A stretch of DNA of 46,065 bases from Phocaeicola plebeius (lineage in GTDB: Bacteria > Bacteroidota > Bacteroidia > Bacteroidales > Bacteroidaceae), in contig SFDG01000010.1 in assembly GCA_004558305.1 (NCBI GenBank), forward strand, positions 1 through 46,065. Direction: 5' to 3'. Positions 1 through 7,893 of the stretch are shown here, piece by piece. Under the pieces are notes generated by a model. That model worked only from the letters and a program-made list of their open reading frames with translations, searched no databases and was not told where the DNA came from. Each line of letters opens with the position of its first letter. Within the stretch, counting starts at the first letter, position 1. A program made the position numbers and the translations under genes.

Positions 1-38
1 AAAAGCAGTGCCGTAAACCTGATTACGACACTGCTTTT
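1..38 (-). terminator. Terminator of the tRNA-Glu pair
   Basis: Near-perfect hairpin: arms 1-10 (AAAAGCAGTG) and 29-38, then after one mismatch a further 5-bp stem (12-16 with 23-27) around a 6-nt loop. Read on the minus strand it lies just after the tRNA-Glu at 42-116 and ends in TTTT, as expected for an intrinsic terminator. Confidence 0.8.
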
Positions 39-41
39 GAC

Positions 42-116
42 TGGTAGCCCGTGGGAGAATCGAACTCCCCTTTCAAGAATGAAAATCTTGCGTCCTAACC
101 GATAGACGAACGGGCC
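42..116 (-). tRNA. tRNA-Glu (anticodon UUC), CCA encoded
   Basis: The minus-strand cloverleaf has acceptor arms GGCCCGT and ACGGGCT, anticodon stem CAAGA/TCTTG with loop TTTTCAT (anticodon TTC), T-arm motif GTTCGATTC and discriminator A at 45. The CCA end is encoded in the DNA (42-44). It is identical over 72 nt to the copy at 155-226 and is the promoter-distal member of the pair. Confidence 0.97.
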
Positions 117-127
117 ATCCTTATGAA

Positions 128-143
128 CTTCGGCTCACCGAAG
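128..143. other. Spacer hairpin between the tRNA-Glu copies
   Basis: A short inverted repeat CTTCGG-CTCA-CCGAAG sits in the 38-bp spacer between the two tRNAs. It has no T-tract, so it is more likely a processing landmark in a dicistronic tRNA precursor than a terminator. That role is inferred. Confidence 0.4.
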
Positions 144-154
144 CGATGGAGAAG

Positions 155-226
155 TAGCCCGTGGGAGAATCGAACTCCCCTTTCAAGAATGAAAATCTTG
201 CGTCCTAACCGATAGACGAACGGGCC
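155..226 (-). tRNA. tRNA-Glu (anticodon UUC), no encoded CCA
   Basis: This is the same 72-nt cloverleaf as the copy at 42-116, including anticodon TTC. The bases after the discriminator (minus strand CTT) are not CCA, so maturation would need the CCA-adding enzyme. It is promoter-proximal to the minus-strand promoter at 268-298, so both copies are probably made as one precursor. Confidence 0.97.
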
Positions 227-267
227 TTCTCAGCTTGTCTTGAGAGGTTGTTTCTCTAAGACGGGTG

Positions 268-298
268 CAAAGGTACGGCTTTTTTTTGAATCTGCAAG
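268..298 (-). promoter_or_regulatory. Promoter of the tRNA-Glu operon
   Basis: On the minus strand a -33-like CTTG (295-298) is followed after 19 bp by TACCTTTG (268-275), matching the Bacteroidetes TAnnTTTG -7 element. Predicted transcription runs into both tRNA-Glu genes. Confidence 0.7.
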
Positions 299-384
299 CG
301 TTCGGCTAACTTTTTTCTGAAAAAAGTGCATAAATGCTCATTTCCGGGGGAGTCTGTCCGAAAACCTTGGACCACCTATCCCAC

Positions 385-501
385 TGTCATGCTGAACGGA
401 GTGAAGCATCTGAATACATCCACTTTGCGCTAACAGATTTCTCACTTCGTTCGAAATGACAGGGGGAAACGAAGAGATCATTCTCTTCGTTCGACATGAC
501 A
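385..501. repeat. Cluster of dispersed palindromic repeat arms (TGTCATnnnGAACGAAG family)
   Basis: Three related arms lie here: 385-412 (TGTCATGCTGAAC... direct), 434-461 and 476-501 (both inverted, ending in ATGACA). Arms of the same family form hairpins at 7894-7972 and, degenerate, at 11858-11944. This resembles the short intergenic palindromes scattered through many Bacteroidetes genomes. No transposase is linked. Confidence 0.6.
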
Positions 502-649
502 GGGAAAAGGAAGCGGAAAACAACTCCCGGACAGCCTGGGAAAGGAATAAATGGTCACGAAATTGTTCTATTCTTCTCCTATTTGGTTGATATTGATGTT
601 TTGTGGCTAAAAAATGTTACTTGGAGAACATCGTAGGAAAGAAATTGTT

Positions 650-657
650 TATATTTG
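650..657 (+). promoter_or_regulatory. -7 element of the atp operon promoter
   Basis: TATATTTG is a perfect TAnnTTTG element followed by GCGGCGT, the same extension seen at the xylR promoter (8208). No TTTG stands at the usual 19-21 bp; the nearest candidate is TTGG at 621-624. The start site should fall near 664, directly at the leader hairpin. Confidence 0.6.
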
Positions 658-664
658 CGGCGTC

Positions 665-709
665 TTACGAGAACGCTGAATTGCCCTTATAGGGGTGGCG
701 TTATCGTAA
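665..709 (+). promoter_or_regulatory. Stable stem-loop at the 5' end of the atp mRNA
   Basis: TTACGA (665-670) pairs with TCGTAA (704-709), AACGC (672-676) with GCGTT (698-702), and CCCT (84-87 of the 600s) with AGGG (691-694). This gives an interrupted hairpin of about 15 bp that begins almost exactly at the predicted transcription start. It could protect the long operon mRNA from 5' decay or act as a cis-regulator; either role is inferred. Confidence 0.55.
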
Positions 710-745
710 ACGGAGTGTTTTTTATTTATATAATGTATATAGCTT

Positions 746-2296
746 ATGTCGAAAATCGTAGGACACATTTCGCAGGTCATCGGCCCGGTGGTCGATGTGC
801 ATTTCCGCCTCGACGGAGCAGATGCTGAAGAGAGCTTGCCGAAAATCCATGATGCGTTGACCATTCTCCGTCACGACGGACGGACGCTGGTCATTGAAGT
901 GCAGCAGCACATCGGTGAAGACACCGTCCGCTGCGTGGCCATGGACAGTACCGACGGGTTGCAGCGCGGAATGGAAGTCGCCCTCACCGGCCAGGCCATC
1001 ACCATGCCTGTCGGTGCGCAAATCAAGGGACGAGTGATGAATGTAGTCGGTGAGTGCATCGACGGAATGAAGGAACTGGACAAGAAGGGGGGATTCCCCA
1101 TCCATCGTGAACCGCCCAAGTTCGAGGAACTGGCGACCAGCCAGGAAGTATTGTTTACCGGCATCAAGGTCATCGACCTGCTCGAGCCCTACCTGAAAGG
1201 TGGAAAGATTGGCCTGTTCGGTGGTGCGGGCGTAGGTAAGACCGTGCTCATCAAGGAGTTGATTAACAATATTGCCAAGAAGCACAACGGATTCTCCGTG
1301 TTTGCCGGCGTGGGAGAGCGTACCCGCGAAGGAAACGACCTGCTGCGCGAGATGATTGAATCGGGCGTTATCCGCTACGGTGACGAGTTCCTCAAAAGCA
1401 TGGAGGAAGGCAACTGGGACCTCTCGAAGGTGGACTACAACGAGGTGGAAAAATCGCAGGTGGCCATGGTGTTCGGACAGATGAACGAACCCCCCGGTGC
1501 CCGACAGAGCGTGGCCCTTTCGGGACTGACGCTGGCCGAATCGTTCCGCGACCGCCAGGGAGGCGGAAATGGTCCGCGCGATATCCTGTTCTTTATCGAC
1601 AATATCTTCCGTTTCACCCAGGCCGGTTCGGAGGTTTCGGCCTTGTTGGGACGAATGCCTTCGGCCGTCGGTTACCAGCCGACACTGGCTACCGAAATGG
1701 GTAAGATGCAGGAGCGCATCACCTCTACGAAGAACGGCTCCATCACTTCCGTACAGGCCGTGTATGTGCCGGCCGACGACTTGACCGACCCGGCACCGGC
1801 CACGACATTCACCCACTTGGATGCCACCACCGTGTTGAGCCGTAAGATTACCGAGCTGGGCATCTATCCCGCAGTCGATCCGCTGGAATCGACCTCGCGT
1901 ATTCTCGATCCGCTGATTGTGGGTCAAGACCACTACGAAACGGCGCAGCGCGTGAAGCAGATCCTGCAGCGTAACAAGGAATTGCAGGACATTATCTCCA
2001 TCCTCGGTATGGACGAGCTGTCCGACGAAGACCGGTTGACGGTGAACCGCGCCCGCCGCGTGCAGCGCTTCCTGTCGCAGCCGTTTGCCGTGGCCGAACA
2101 GTTTACCGGTGTGCCGGGCGTGATGGTTTCCATCGAGGATACCGTCCGCGGTTTCCGCATGATTCTGGACGGCGAGGTAGATGACCTTCCCGAACAGGCC
2201 TTCCTGAACGTGGGCACCATAGAGGATGCCATTGAAAAAGGAAAGAAGCTGCTGGCCCAGGCCGGGCAGCGTTCCGGCTCTTCATCTTCTATATAA
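746..2296 (+). CDS. atpD: ATP synthase F1 subunit beta
   Basis: Catalytic subunit of F1Fo ATP synthase; it makes ATP from ADP and phosphate at the cytoplasmic face of the inner membrane. The protein is 516 aa. The P-loop GGAGVGKT is at residues 159-166, the catalytic Glu of GERTREG is near 191, and the conserved MNEPPGAR and Walker B region FFIDNIFRF are present. Between ESGVI and VAMVFGQ there is an insertion of about 27 residues rich in charged and aromatic residues, which accounts for the length above the usual 460-470 aa and is seen in Bacteroidetes beta subunits. It is the first gene of a nine-gene operon, so beta and epsilon precede the Fo genes, unlike the E. coli order. The ATG lies 36 bp beyond the leader hairpin. 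Confidence 0.99.
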   Translation: MSKIVGHISQVIGPVVDVHFRLDGADAEESLPKIHDALTILRHDGRTLVIEVQQHIGEDTVRCVAMDSTDGLQRGMEVALTGQAITMPVGAQIKGRVMNVVGECIDGMKELDKKGGFPIHREPPKFEELATSQEVLFTGIKVIDLLEPYLKGGKIGLFGGAGVGKTVLIKELINNIAKKHNGFSVFAGVGERTREGNDLLREMIESGVIRYGDEFLKSMEEGNWDLSKVDYNEVEKSQVAMVFGQMNEPPGARQSVALSGLTLAESFRDRQGGGNGPRDILFFIDNIFRFTQAGSEVSALLGRMPSAVGYQPTLATEMGKMQERITSTKNGSITSVQAVYVPADDLTDPAPATTFTHLDATTVLSRKITELGIYPAVDPLESTSRILDPLIVGQDHYETAQRVKQILQRNKELQDIISILGMDELSDEDRLTVNRARRVQRFLSQPFAVAEQFTGVPGVMVSIEDTVRGFRMILDGEVDDLPEQAFLNVGTIEDAIEKGKKLLAQAGQRSGSSSSI

Positions 2297-2303
2297 ATAA
2301 GGT

Positions 2304-2549
2304 ATGAAGGAATTGCATTTGACGATCGTGACGCCCGAACAGACGATGTTCGACGGGCCGGTGACACAGGTCACCCTTCCGGGTGAGGCCGGACGCTTCC
2401 AGGTCCTTCCCCGTCATGCGGCCCTGATTTCATCGCTGGTGGCAGGCGACATGCGCTATACGGCAGGAGGCGAACTCCGGTCGCTACGGCTGAAAGGAGG
2501 ATTCGTGGAAGTGAATGACAACAACGTGCTGGTGTGCGCAGAATTGTAG
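2304..2549 (+). CDS. atpC: ATP synthase F1 subunit epsilon, short form
   Basis: Central-stalk subunit that joins gamma to the c-ring. At 81 aa it contains only the N-terminal beta-sandwich (TIVTPEQTMFDGPV, LPRHAALIS, GGFVEV); the family usually has 130-140 aa. The C-terminal helical hairpin, which in E. coli and Bacillus can extend to inhibit ATP hydrolysis, is absent. The next gene starts 3 bp after the stop, so the sequence is not simply truncated by a frameshift. It starts 7 bp after atpD. Confidence 0.97.
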   Translation: MKELHLTIVTPEQTMFDGPVTQVTLPGEAGRFQVLPRHAALISSLVAGDMRYTAGGELRSLRLKGGFVEVNDNNVLVCAEL

Positions 2550-2552
2550 AGG

Positions 2553-2963
2553 ATGTTCTGGCAGGCCATACAGCAACGGTATCTCCGGGAACTGACCCTT
2601 ATGGGGCTGGTACTGACGGGAGGAGTGGGGGCAGCCGTCCATTGGCTGTGGCCCGACAAGTCCTGCCTCAGTTTCATGACCATTCCGGTGTTCTTCTGGT
2701 GTGTGGGACTGCTCTACATCTTCCTGTTCTCGTGCTGCTACCGGCTGGGAACCCACAAGCTGATGGGCTGCTACATGGTGTGCAAGGCATTGAAGTTCCT
2801 GCTCAGCGTGGCGCTCTTGCTGGCCTATATCTGGGTCGTGAAGGTGGATGTGGTGCCGTTCCTGTTCACCTTCGGCCTCTTCTTCTTCGGCTTCCTGGTC
2901 TTTGAAACGCGTTTCTTCCTTCTCTTTGAAGCGAAACTGAAAAACAGAAAGAAAAATGAATAA
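2553..2963 (+). CDS. AtpI-like small membrane protein of the atp operon
   Basis: 136 aa with four predicted transmembrane segments (around residues 15-33, 40-60, 72-92 and 100-122) and a basic tail ending KNRKKNE. Sequence similarity to E. coli AtpI is not obvious by eye; the call rests on topology and on its position directly before subunit a. AtpI-type proteins assist c-ring assembly or Mg2+ uptake in other bacteria. It starts 3 bp after atpC and overlaps atpB by 8 bp, so it is translationally coupled to both. The function is inferred. Confidence 0.75.
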   Translation: MFWQAIQQRYLRELTLMGLVLTGGVGAAVHWLWPDKSCLSFMTIPVFFWCVGLLYIFLFSCCYRLGTHKLMGCYMVCKALKFLLSVALLLAYIWVVKVDVVPFLFTFGLFFFGFLVFETRFFLLFEAKLKNRKKNE

Positions 2964-4008
2964 GATACGCTACATAGCAATCCTGCTGCTGATGCTGGCG
3001 GGCGGACTCCATCCCGCAACGGCAACCGCAGCAGAAAATGGTGAGGTGGATGTCAACCATCTGGTGTTCGGCCATATCGGTGATGCCTACGAGTGGCACA
3101 TCGCGACGCTGGGCGACACGGAACTGAAAATCCCGCTGCCGGTCATCGTGCACAGCTCTACCGGCTGGCATGTGTTCAGTTCGTCCCGTCTGGAAGAAGG
3201 TGCCTATGAGGGACTCAGCGTGGCTGCCGAGGGACCTTATGAAGGCAAGATCGTGGAGCACGCCGCCGACGGCACCGAGGTGCGTCCGCTCGACATTTCC
3301 ATCACGAAGAACGTGCTGGGACTGATGATCAACAGTGCCGTCCTGCTGGCCATCCTTCTGGGCTGTACCCGCTGGTACCGGAAGCATCCGGCTTCCGAAC
3401 AGGCTCCGGGTGGAGCGGTCGGCATGATGGAGGCCATCGTCATGACCATCCACGAGGATGTCATCAAGAGTTGTGTCGGCCCCGACTACCGGCGCTACGC
3501 CCCTTACCTCCTGACCGCCTTCTTCTTTGTCCTCATCAACAACCTGATGGGACTGCTGCCCGTCTTCCCCGGCGGTGCGAACGTGACGGGCAACATTGCC
3601 GTTACCCTGGTGCTGGCCCTGTTTACCTTCTTCTTCACCAACGTCTTCGGTACCAAGGAATACTGGAAGGAAATCCTCTGGCCCGACGTGCCGGTGTGGC
3701 TGAAGTGCCCCGTCCCCATGATGCCGGTCATCGAGCTGTTCGGCATTTTCACCAAGCCGTTTGCCTTGATGATCCGTCTGTTTGCCAACATCATGGCCGG
3801 ACATGCCGCCATTCTCAGCCTCTTGGCCATCATCTTCATCACGGTGAAGGCCGGACCTGCCGTCAACGGGTCGATGACGTTCGTGGCGGTGGCTTTCGGC
3901 ATCTTCATGGATGCGCTTGAAGTGCTGGTGGCTTTCATCCAGGCCTATGTCTTCACGATGCTTTCCGCTGTCTTCATCGGCATGTCGCGGGTGAAGCACG
4001 AGCATTGA
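2956..4008 (+). CDS. atpB: ATP synthase Fo subunit a
   Basis: Membrane stator subunit holding the two proton half-channels. 350 aa, against about 270 in E. coli. The extra length is N-terminal: a signal peptide (residues 1-26, hydrophobic core IAILLLMLAGG, ATA before AEN) and a periplasmic segment of about 90 residues before the first membrane helix (LGLMINSAVLLAILLG). The essential Arg is in MIRLFANIMAGH (R274), and the following helices with FIQAYVFTML are intact. It overlaps the upstream AtpI-like gene by 8 bp and is followed by atpE after 49 bp. Confidence 0.97.
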   Translation: MNKIRYIAILLLMLAGGLHPATATAAENGEVDVNHLVFGHIGDAYEWHIATLGDTELKIPLPVIVHSSTGWHVFSSSRLEEGAYEGLSVAAEGPYEGKIVEHAADGTEVRPLDISITKNVLGLMINSAVLLAILLGCTRWYRKHPASEQAPGGAVGMMEAIVMTIHEDVIKSCVGPDYRRYAPYLLTAFFFVLINNLMGLLPVFPGGANVTGNIAVTLVLALFTFFFTNVFGTKEYWKEILWPDVPVWLKCPVPMMPVIELFGIFTKPFALMIRLFANIMAGHAAILSLLAIIFITVKAGPAVNGSMTFVAVAFGIFMDALEVLVAFIQAYVFTMLSAVFIGMSRVKHEH

Positions 4009-4057
4009 TTATAAGAATCAGAACAACAATTACAACAACTTTTAAAACTTTAAGATT

Positions 4058-4312
4058 ATGTTAATGACAGTAGTATTGCAGGCCGCTGCAGGAGTAGGAA
4101 TCAGTAAGTTGGGTGCTGCCTTCGGAGCAGCGATTGCCGTTATCGGTGCCGGTCTCGGCATCGGCCGTATCGGAAGTTCCACCATGGAGGCGATTGCCCG
4201 CCAGCCGGAAGCTGCAGGCGATTTGCGTATGAGTATGATTATCGCAGCCGCCCTTGTAGAAGGTGTCGCCCTGATTGCCATCATCGTTTGTCTGTTGACA
4301 TTGTTCGTCTAA
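4058..4312 (+). CDS. atpE: ATP synthase Fo subunit c
   Basis: Hairpin proteolipid of the rotor ring; 84 aa, two membrane helices joined by the RQPEA loop (48-52). The ion-binding carboxylate is E68 in helix 2 (AAALVEGVAL). The Gln in helix 1 and the Ser after the Glu that mark Na+-binding c subunits are replaced by Ile35 and Gly69, so proton coupling is predicted. An alternative start is Met3. It is followed by atpF after 15 bp. Confidence 0.97.
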   Translation: MLMTVVLQAAAGVGISKLGAAFGAAIAVIGAGLGIGRIGSSTMEAIARQPEAAGDLRMSMIIAAALVEGVALIAIIVCLLTLFV

Positions 4313-4327
4313 CGAAAGGAGCAGGCT

Positions 4328-4831
4328 ATGGGATTGTTGACCCCAGATCCGGGACTGCTGTTCTGGATGGTGGTGGTGTTTGGAATCGTCTTTTTCATCT
4401 TGGCGAAGTTCGGTTTCCCCATCATCATCCGTTCGGTAGAAGAACGGAAAGCGTATATTGACCAGTCGCTCCAGTCGGCACGTGCCGCCAACGAACAGTT
4501 GGAACACGTCAAGGCCGAAGGCGAGCAGCTGCTGGCACAGGCACGGGCGGAACAGGCCCGTATCCTGACCGAGGCAGCCGCCACGCGCGACCGCATCGTG
4601 CAGGAGGCGCAGGCCAAGGCACGCGCTGAAGGCGACCGGCTGATGGACGAGCTCAAGAAGCAACTGCAGACCGAGAAGGAGAGTGCCATCCGCGATATCC
4701 GTCGCCAGGTGGCTGTCCTCTCGGTAGGCATTGCCGAGAAAGTCCTCCGCCGGCAGCTCTCTGACGAAAAGGCCCAGAACGAACTGATGGACCGGCTGAT
4801 CGACGAACTGGTAGTTACTAAAGAAGAATAA
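4328..4831 (+). CDS. atpF: ATP synthase Fo subunit b
   Basis: Peripheral-stalk subunit; 167 aa with one N-terminal membrane helix (about residues 8-30, LLFWMVVVFGIVFFIL) and a long Ala/Glu/Arg-rich coiled coil to the end. It anchors F1 through delta. Length and topology are normal for the family. Its stop is 5 bp before atpH. Confidence 0.97.
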   Translation: MGLLTPDPGLLFWMVVVFGIVFFILAKFGFPIIIRSVEERKAYIDQSLQSARAANEQLEHVKAEGEQLLAQARAEQARILTEAAATRDRIVQEAQAKARAEGDRLMDELKKQLQTEKESAIRDIRRQVAVLSVGIAEKVLRRQLSDEKAQNELMDRLIDELVVTKEE

Positions 4832-4836
4832 ACGTC

Positions 4837-5391
4837 ATGAATACAGGAGTCGTTTCCGTGCGCTATGCGAAAGCCTTGCTGGCCTATGCCAAGGCACAGG
4901 GCAAGGCGGAACAGGTGTACGAGGAGGTGGGGCGTCTGAGCCGTTGCTTCCTCCAGTTGCCCCGTTTGCAGCGGGCCATCGATAATCCCGTGCTCCCTGT
5001 GGGCGACAAGCTTCGTCTGCTGCAGGAGGCCGCGGGCGGGGAGAACGTCAGCCAGGAGCTGCTCCGCTTCTTCCGCTTGGTGATCGACGAAAAGCGGGAG
5101 AATTTCCTCCCCTTCATGGCAGTGTCCTACTGCGAGCAGTTCCAGCAAGACCGGCATGTGCTGGTGGGACGGCTGACGACCGCTGTCCCCTCGCCGGACT
5201 TGGCCCGGAAAATCGAGCAGCTGGCCGCACGGCGCACGCATGCCGACGTGCAGCTGCAGACCGAAACAGACCCTTCGCTCATCGGCGGGTTTGTCCTCCG
5301 GCTCGATGGCTATTGCCTGGATGCCAGTGTGTCCCGTCAGCTGAAGCGCGTCGAGCAGCAGTTTATTGATAAGAACCGAAGAATTGTGTAA
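4837..5391 (+). CDS. atpH: ATP synthase F1 subunit delta
   Basis: 184 aa OSCP/delta family protein that connects the b stalk to the top of the alpha-beta hexamer. It has the typical N-terminal helical domain (VRYAKALLAYAKAQGK) and the C-terminal GGFVLRLDGYCLDASVSRQLKR element (conserved GG.....D...D.S). It starts 5 bp after atpF and ends 10 bp before atpA. Confidence 0.96.
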   Translation: MNTGVVSVRYAKALLAYAKAQGKAEQVYEEVGRLSRCFLQLPRLQRAIDNPVLPVGDKLRLLQEAAGGENVSQELLRFFRLVIDEKRENFLPFMAVSYCEQFQQDRHVLVGRLTTAVPSPDLARKIEQLAARRTHADVQLQTETDPSLIGGFVLRLDGYCLDASVSRQLKRVEQQFIDKNRRIV

Positions 5392-5401
5392 ATGAATCAT
5401 T

Positions 5402-6991
5402 ATGTCAGAAAATATCATCAAACCAAGTGAAGTCTCCGACGTGCTGCTCCAGCAGCTGCAGGGCATCGATACGGCCCTGCAGTTTGATGAAGTGGGTACC
5501 GTGTTGCAGGTCAGCGACGGCGTGGCGCGCATCTATGGTCTGCGCAATGCCGAAGCCAATGAGCTGCTCCAGTTCGAAAACGGCATCATGGGTACCGTGA
5601 TGAACCTGGAGGAAGACAATGTAGGAGCCGTGTTGCTCGGTCCTACCGACCAGATCAAGGAAGGGATGAGCGTGAAGCGCACACGGCGGATTGCCTCCAT
5701 CAACGTGGGAGAGAGTATGCTGGGGCGTGTCATCGACCCGCTGGGAGTTCCTCTCGACGGACGGGGCGATATCGGCGGCGAACTGTTCGAGATGCCGCTG
5801 GAGCGCAAGGCACCGGGAGTCATCTTCCGGCAGCCGGTGACCGAGCCGTTGCAGACGGGGCTGAAGGCCATTGATGCCATGATTCCCATCGGCCGCGGAC
5901 AGCGCGAACTGATTATCGGCGACCGTCAGACAGGAAAGACGGCCATCGCCATCGACACCATCATCAACCAGCGGTCGGGCTATGAGGCCGGCCATCCGGT
6001 CTACTGCATCTACGTGGCCGTGGGCCAGAAAGGCTCTACCGTGGCCAGCCTGGTCAATACCCTGCGCGAGAAAGGGGCGATGGACTATACCATTGTCGTG
6101 GCAGCCACCGCTTCCGACCCTGCCGCCATGCAGTATTTCGCTCCCTTTGCCGGAGCGGCCATCGGCGAGTATTTCCGCGACACGGGCCGTCATGCCCTGG
6201 TGGTCTACGACGACCTCTCCAAGCAGGCGGTGGCCTATCGTGAAGTCTCGTTGATCCTGCGTCGTCCGTCCGGACGTGAAGCCTATCCGGGCGATATCTT
6301 CTACCTCCATTCCCGTCTGCTGGAACGGGCGGCGAAGATCATCAGCCAGCAGGAAGTGGCCGAACGCATGAACGACCTCCCCGACTGCCTGAAAGGCAAG
6401 GTGAAGGCCGGCGGATCGCTGACGGCACTGCCCATCATCGAGACACAGGCCGGCGACGTATCGGCCTATATCCCTACGAACGTGATTTCCATCACCGACG
6501 GACAGATCTTCCTGGAAACCGACCTCTTCAACCAGGGATTCCGCCCGGCCATCAATGTCGGCATCTCTGTCTCCCGTGTGGGCGGCAGTGCCCAGGTCAA
6601 GAGTATGAAAAAGGTGGCCGGTACGTTGAAAATCGACCAGGCGCAGTACCGCGAACTGGAGGCTTTCTCGAAGTTCAGCAGTGACATGGACCCCGTGACC
6701 GCTATGGCCATCGACCGCGGCCGGAAGAACAACCAGTTGCTCATCCAGCCGCAATACAGCCCCATGCCGGTGGGCGAACAGATCGCTATCCTGTATTGCG
6801 GCACGCACGGACTGATGCGCGACATTGCCATCGACCGTGTGCGTGCGTTCCAGGATGCCTTTCTTACCACGTTGCGGGCCAACTACCGTGAGCAGGTCCT
6901 TGAGCCGCTGGCAGCCGGCCGGCTGACCGAAGAGGCCACCGCCCTGATCGAGCAGGTGGCCGCCCAGATTGTCGGACAGTTCAAAGCATAG
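5402..6991 (+). CDS. atpA: ATP synthase F1 subunit alpha
   Basis: Regulatory nucleotide-binding subunit of F1. 529 aa with the alpha-type P-loop GDRQTGKT at 173-180, the N-terminal beta barrel, and the signature PAINVGISVSRVGGSAQ in the C-terminal half (arginine finger region). Length is slightly above the usual 500-515. It lies 10 bp after atpH and 5 bp before atpG, which is tight coupling. Confidence 0.99.
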   Translation: MSENIIKPSEVSDVLLQQLQGIDTALQFDEVGTVLQVSDGVARIYGLRNAEANELLQFENGIMGTVMNLEEDNVGAVLLGPTDQIKEGMSVKRTRRIASINVGESMLGRVIDPLGVPLDGRGDIGGELFEMPLERKAPGVIFRQPVTEPLQTGLKAIDAMIPIGRGQRELIIGDRQTGKTAIAIDTIINQRSGYEAGHPVYCIYVAVGQKGSTVASLVNTLREKGAMDYTIVVAATASDPAAMQYFAPFAGAAIGEYFRDTGRHALVVYDDLSKQAVAYREVSLILRRPSGREAYPGDIFYLHSRLLERAAKIISQQEVAERMNDLPDCLKGKVKAGGSLTALPIIETQAGDVSAYIPTNVISITDGQIFLETDLFNQGFRPAINVGISVSRVGGSAQVKSMKKVAGTLKIDQAQYRELEAFSKFSSDMDPVTAMAIDRGRKNNQLLIQPQYSPMPVGEQIAILYCGTHGLMRDIAIDRVRAFQDAFLTTLRANYREQVLEPLAAGRLTEEATALIEQVAAQIVGQFKA

Positions 6992-6996
6992 TCGTC

Positions 6997-7872
6997 ATGG
7001 CATCACTGAAAGAAATCAAGGGACGCATTTCGTCCATCCAGGGTACGCTGAAAATCACGTCGGCCATGAAGATGGTGGCCTCGGCCAAGCTGCACAAGGC
7101 GCAGGCCGCCATCGAAGGCATGTTGCCGTACGAGCGGGGGCTCTCGGGCATTCTTTCCCGCTTCCTTTCCGGCGGCCTGGGCGTACAGTCGCCCTTTGCC
7201 GTGCCCAACAAAGGGGCGAAAGTGGCGGTCGTGGCCTTTTCCTCGAACAGCAGCCTGTGCGGTGGTTTCAATTCGAACGTGGCTCGCCTGTTGGGCGAAC
7301 GGCTGGAAGCCTGCAGCCGCGAAGTCGGTAAGGACAACGTGCTGGTTTACCCCGTAGGACGCAAGGTGGCCGAAGCGGTCCGCAAGTGGGGCTATGCTGT
7401 GGCCGGCGACTTCCAGCACCTGAGCGGCAAGCCTGGCTATCCGGAGAGTGCCCAATTGGCCGAACAGCTGATGGACCTGTACCTGCAGGGAGAAGTGCGG
7501 AGGGTAGAACTGCTCTACCATCATTTCAAGTCCACCTCTACCCAGGAACTGCGCACCGAAACATATCTGCCCATCGATTTTTCGGCCTGTTGTGCAGCCG
7601 GGACTGCAGCTGCCGTGCCTGGCGACTACCTCGTGGAGCCGTCGCCTGCAGCCGTTGTCCGCTCATTGCTTCCCAAGGTCCTGCGCCTGCGTATCTATAC
7701 CGTTGCCCTCGATTCGAGCGCTTCGGAGCATGCAGCCCGGACCATGGCCATGCAGGTGGCTACCGACAATGCCAATGAACTGATCCAGGACTTGACATTG
7801 CTGTATAACAAGAGCCGTCAGCAGGCAATCACCAACGAACTGCTCGACATCGTTGGCGGTACCATGGCATAG
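6997..7872 (+). CDS. atpG: ATP synthase F1 subunit gamma
   Basis: Central rotating shaft; 291 aa. The N-terminal coiled-coil helix (MASLKEIKGRISSIQGTLKI and MKMVASAKL) and the C-terminal helix (ASEHAARTMAMQVATDNA, LLYNKSRQQAITNEL.DIVGG) match the family. It is the last gene of the operon. A hairpin made of dispersed repeat arms follows at 7894-7972 and ends in a T-run, so it may terminate the operon. Confidence 0.98.
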   Translation: MASLKEIKGRISSIQGTLKITSAMKMVASAKLHKAQAAIEGMLPYERGLSGILSRFLSGGLGVQSPFAVPNKGAKVAVVAFSSNSSLCGGFNSNVARLLGERLEACSREVGKDNVLVYPVGRKVAEAVRKWGYAVAGDFQHLSGKPGYPESAQLAEQLMDLYLQGEVRRVELLYHHFKSTSTQELRTETYLPIDFSACCAAGTAAAVPGDYLVEPSPAAVVRSLLPKVLRLRIYTVALDSSASEHAARTMAMQVATDNANELIQDLTLLYNKSRQQAITNELLDIVGGTMA

Positions 7873-7893
7873 GCTCCAGCTGTCATCTTTGTC

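Larger units (their letters stand above)
227..745. other. Intergenic region between tRNA-Glu and atpD
   Basis: No convincing protein gene is seen. The region holds the tRNA promoter (268-298, minus), a perfect hairpin ACTTTTTT-ctg-AAAAAAGT at 309-327, a cluster of dispersed palindromic repeat arms (385-501), and the atp promoter and leader hairpin (650-709). A 61-codon reading frame across 338-523 is just the repeat arms read as protein. Confidence 0.7.

Noticed and set aside
338..523. 61-codon frame across the repeat cluster upstream of atpD
   Set aside because: Its protein is just the palindromic repeat arms translated (NEVRNLL, HSVQHDS), a known artefact of such repeats.
722..1933. 403-codon frame antisense to atpD
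   Set aside because: Shadow of the strongly conserved atpD frame in high-GC codons; the same holds for other long antisense frames in this window.
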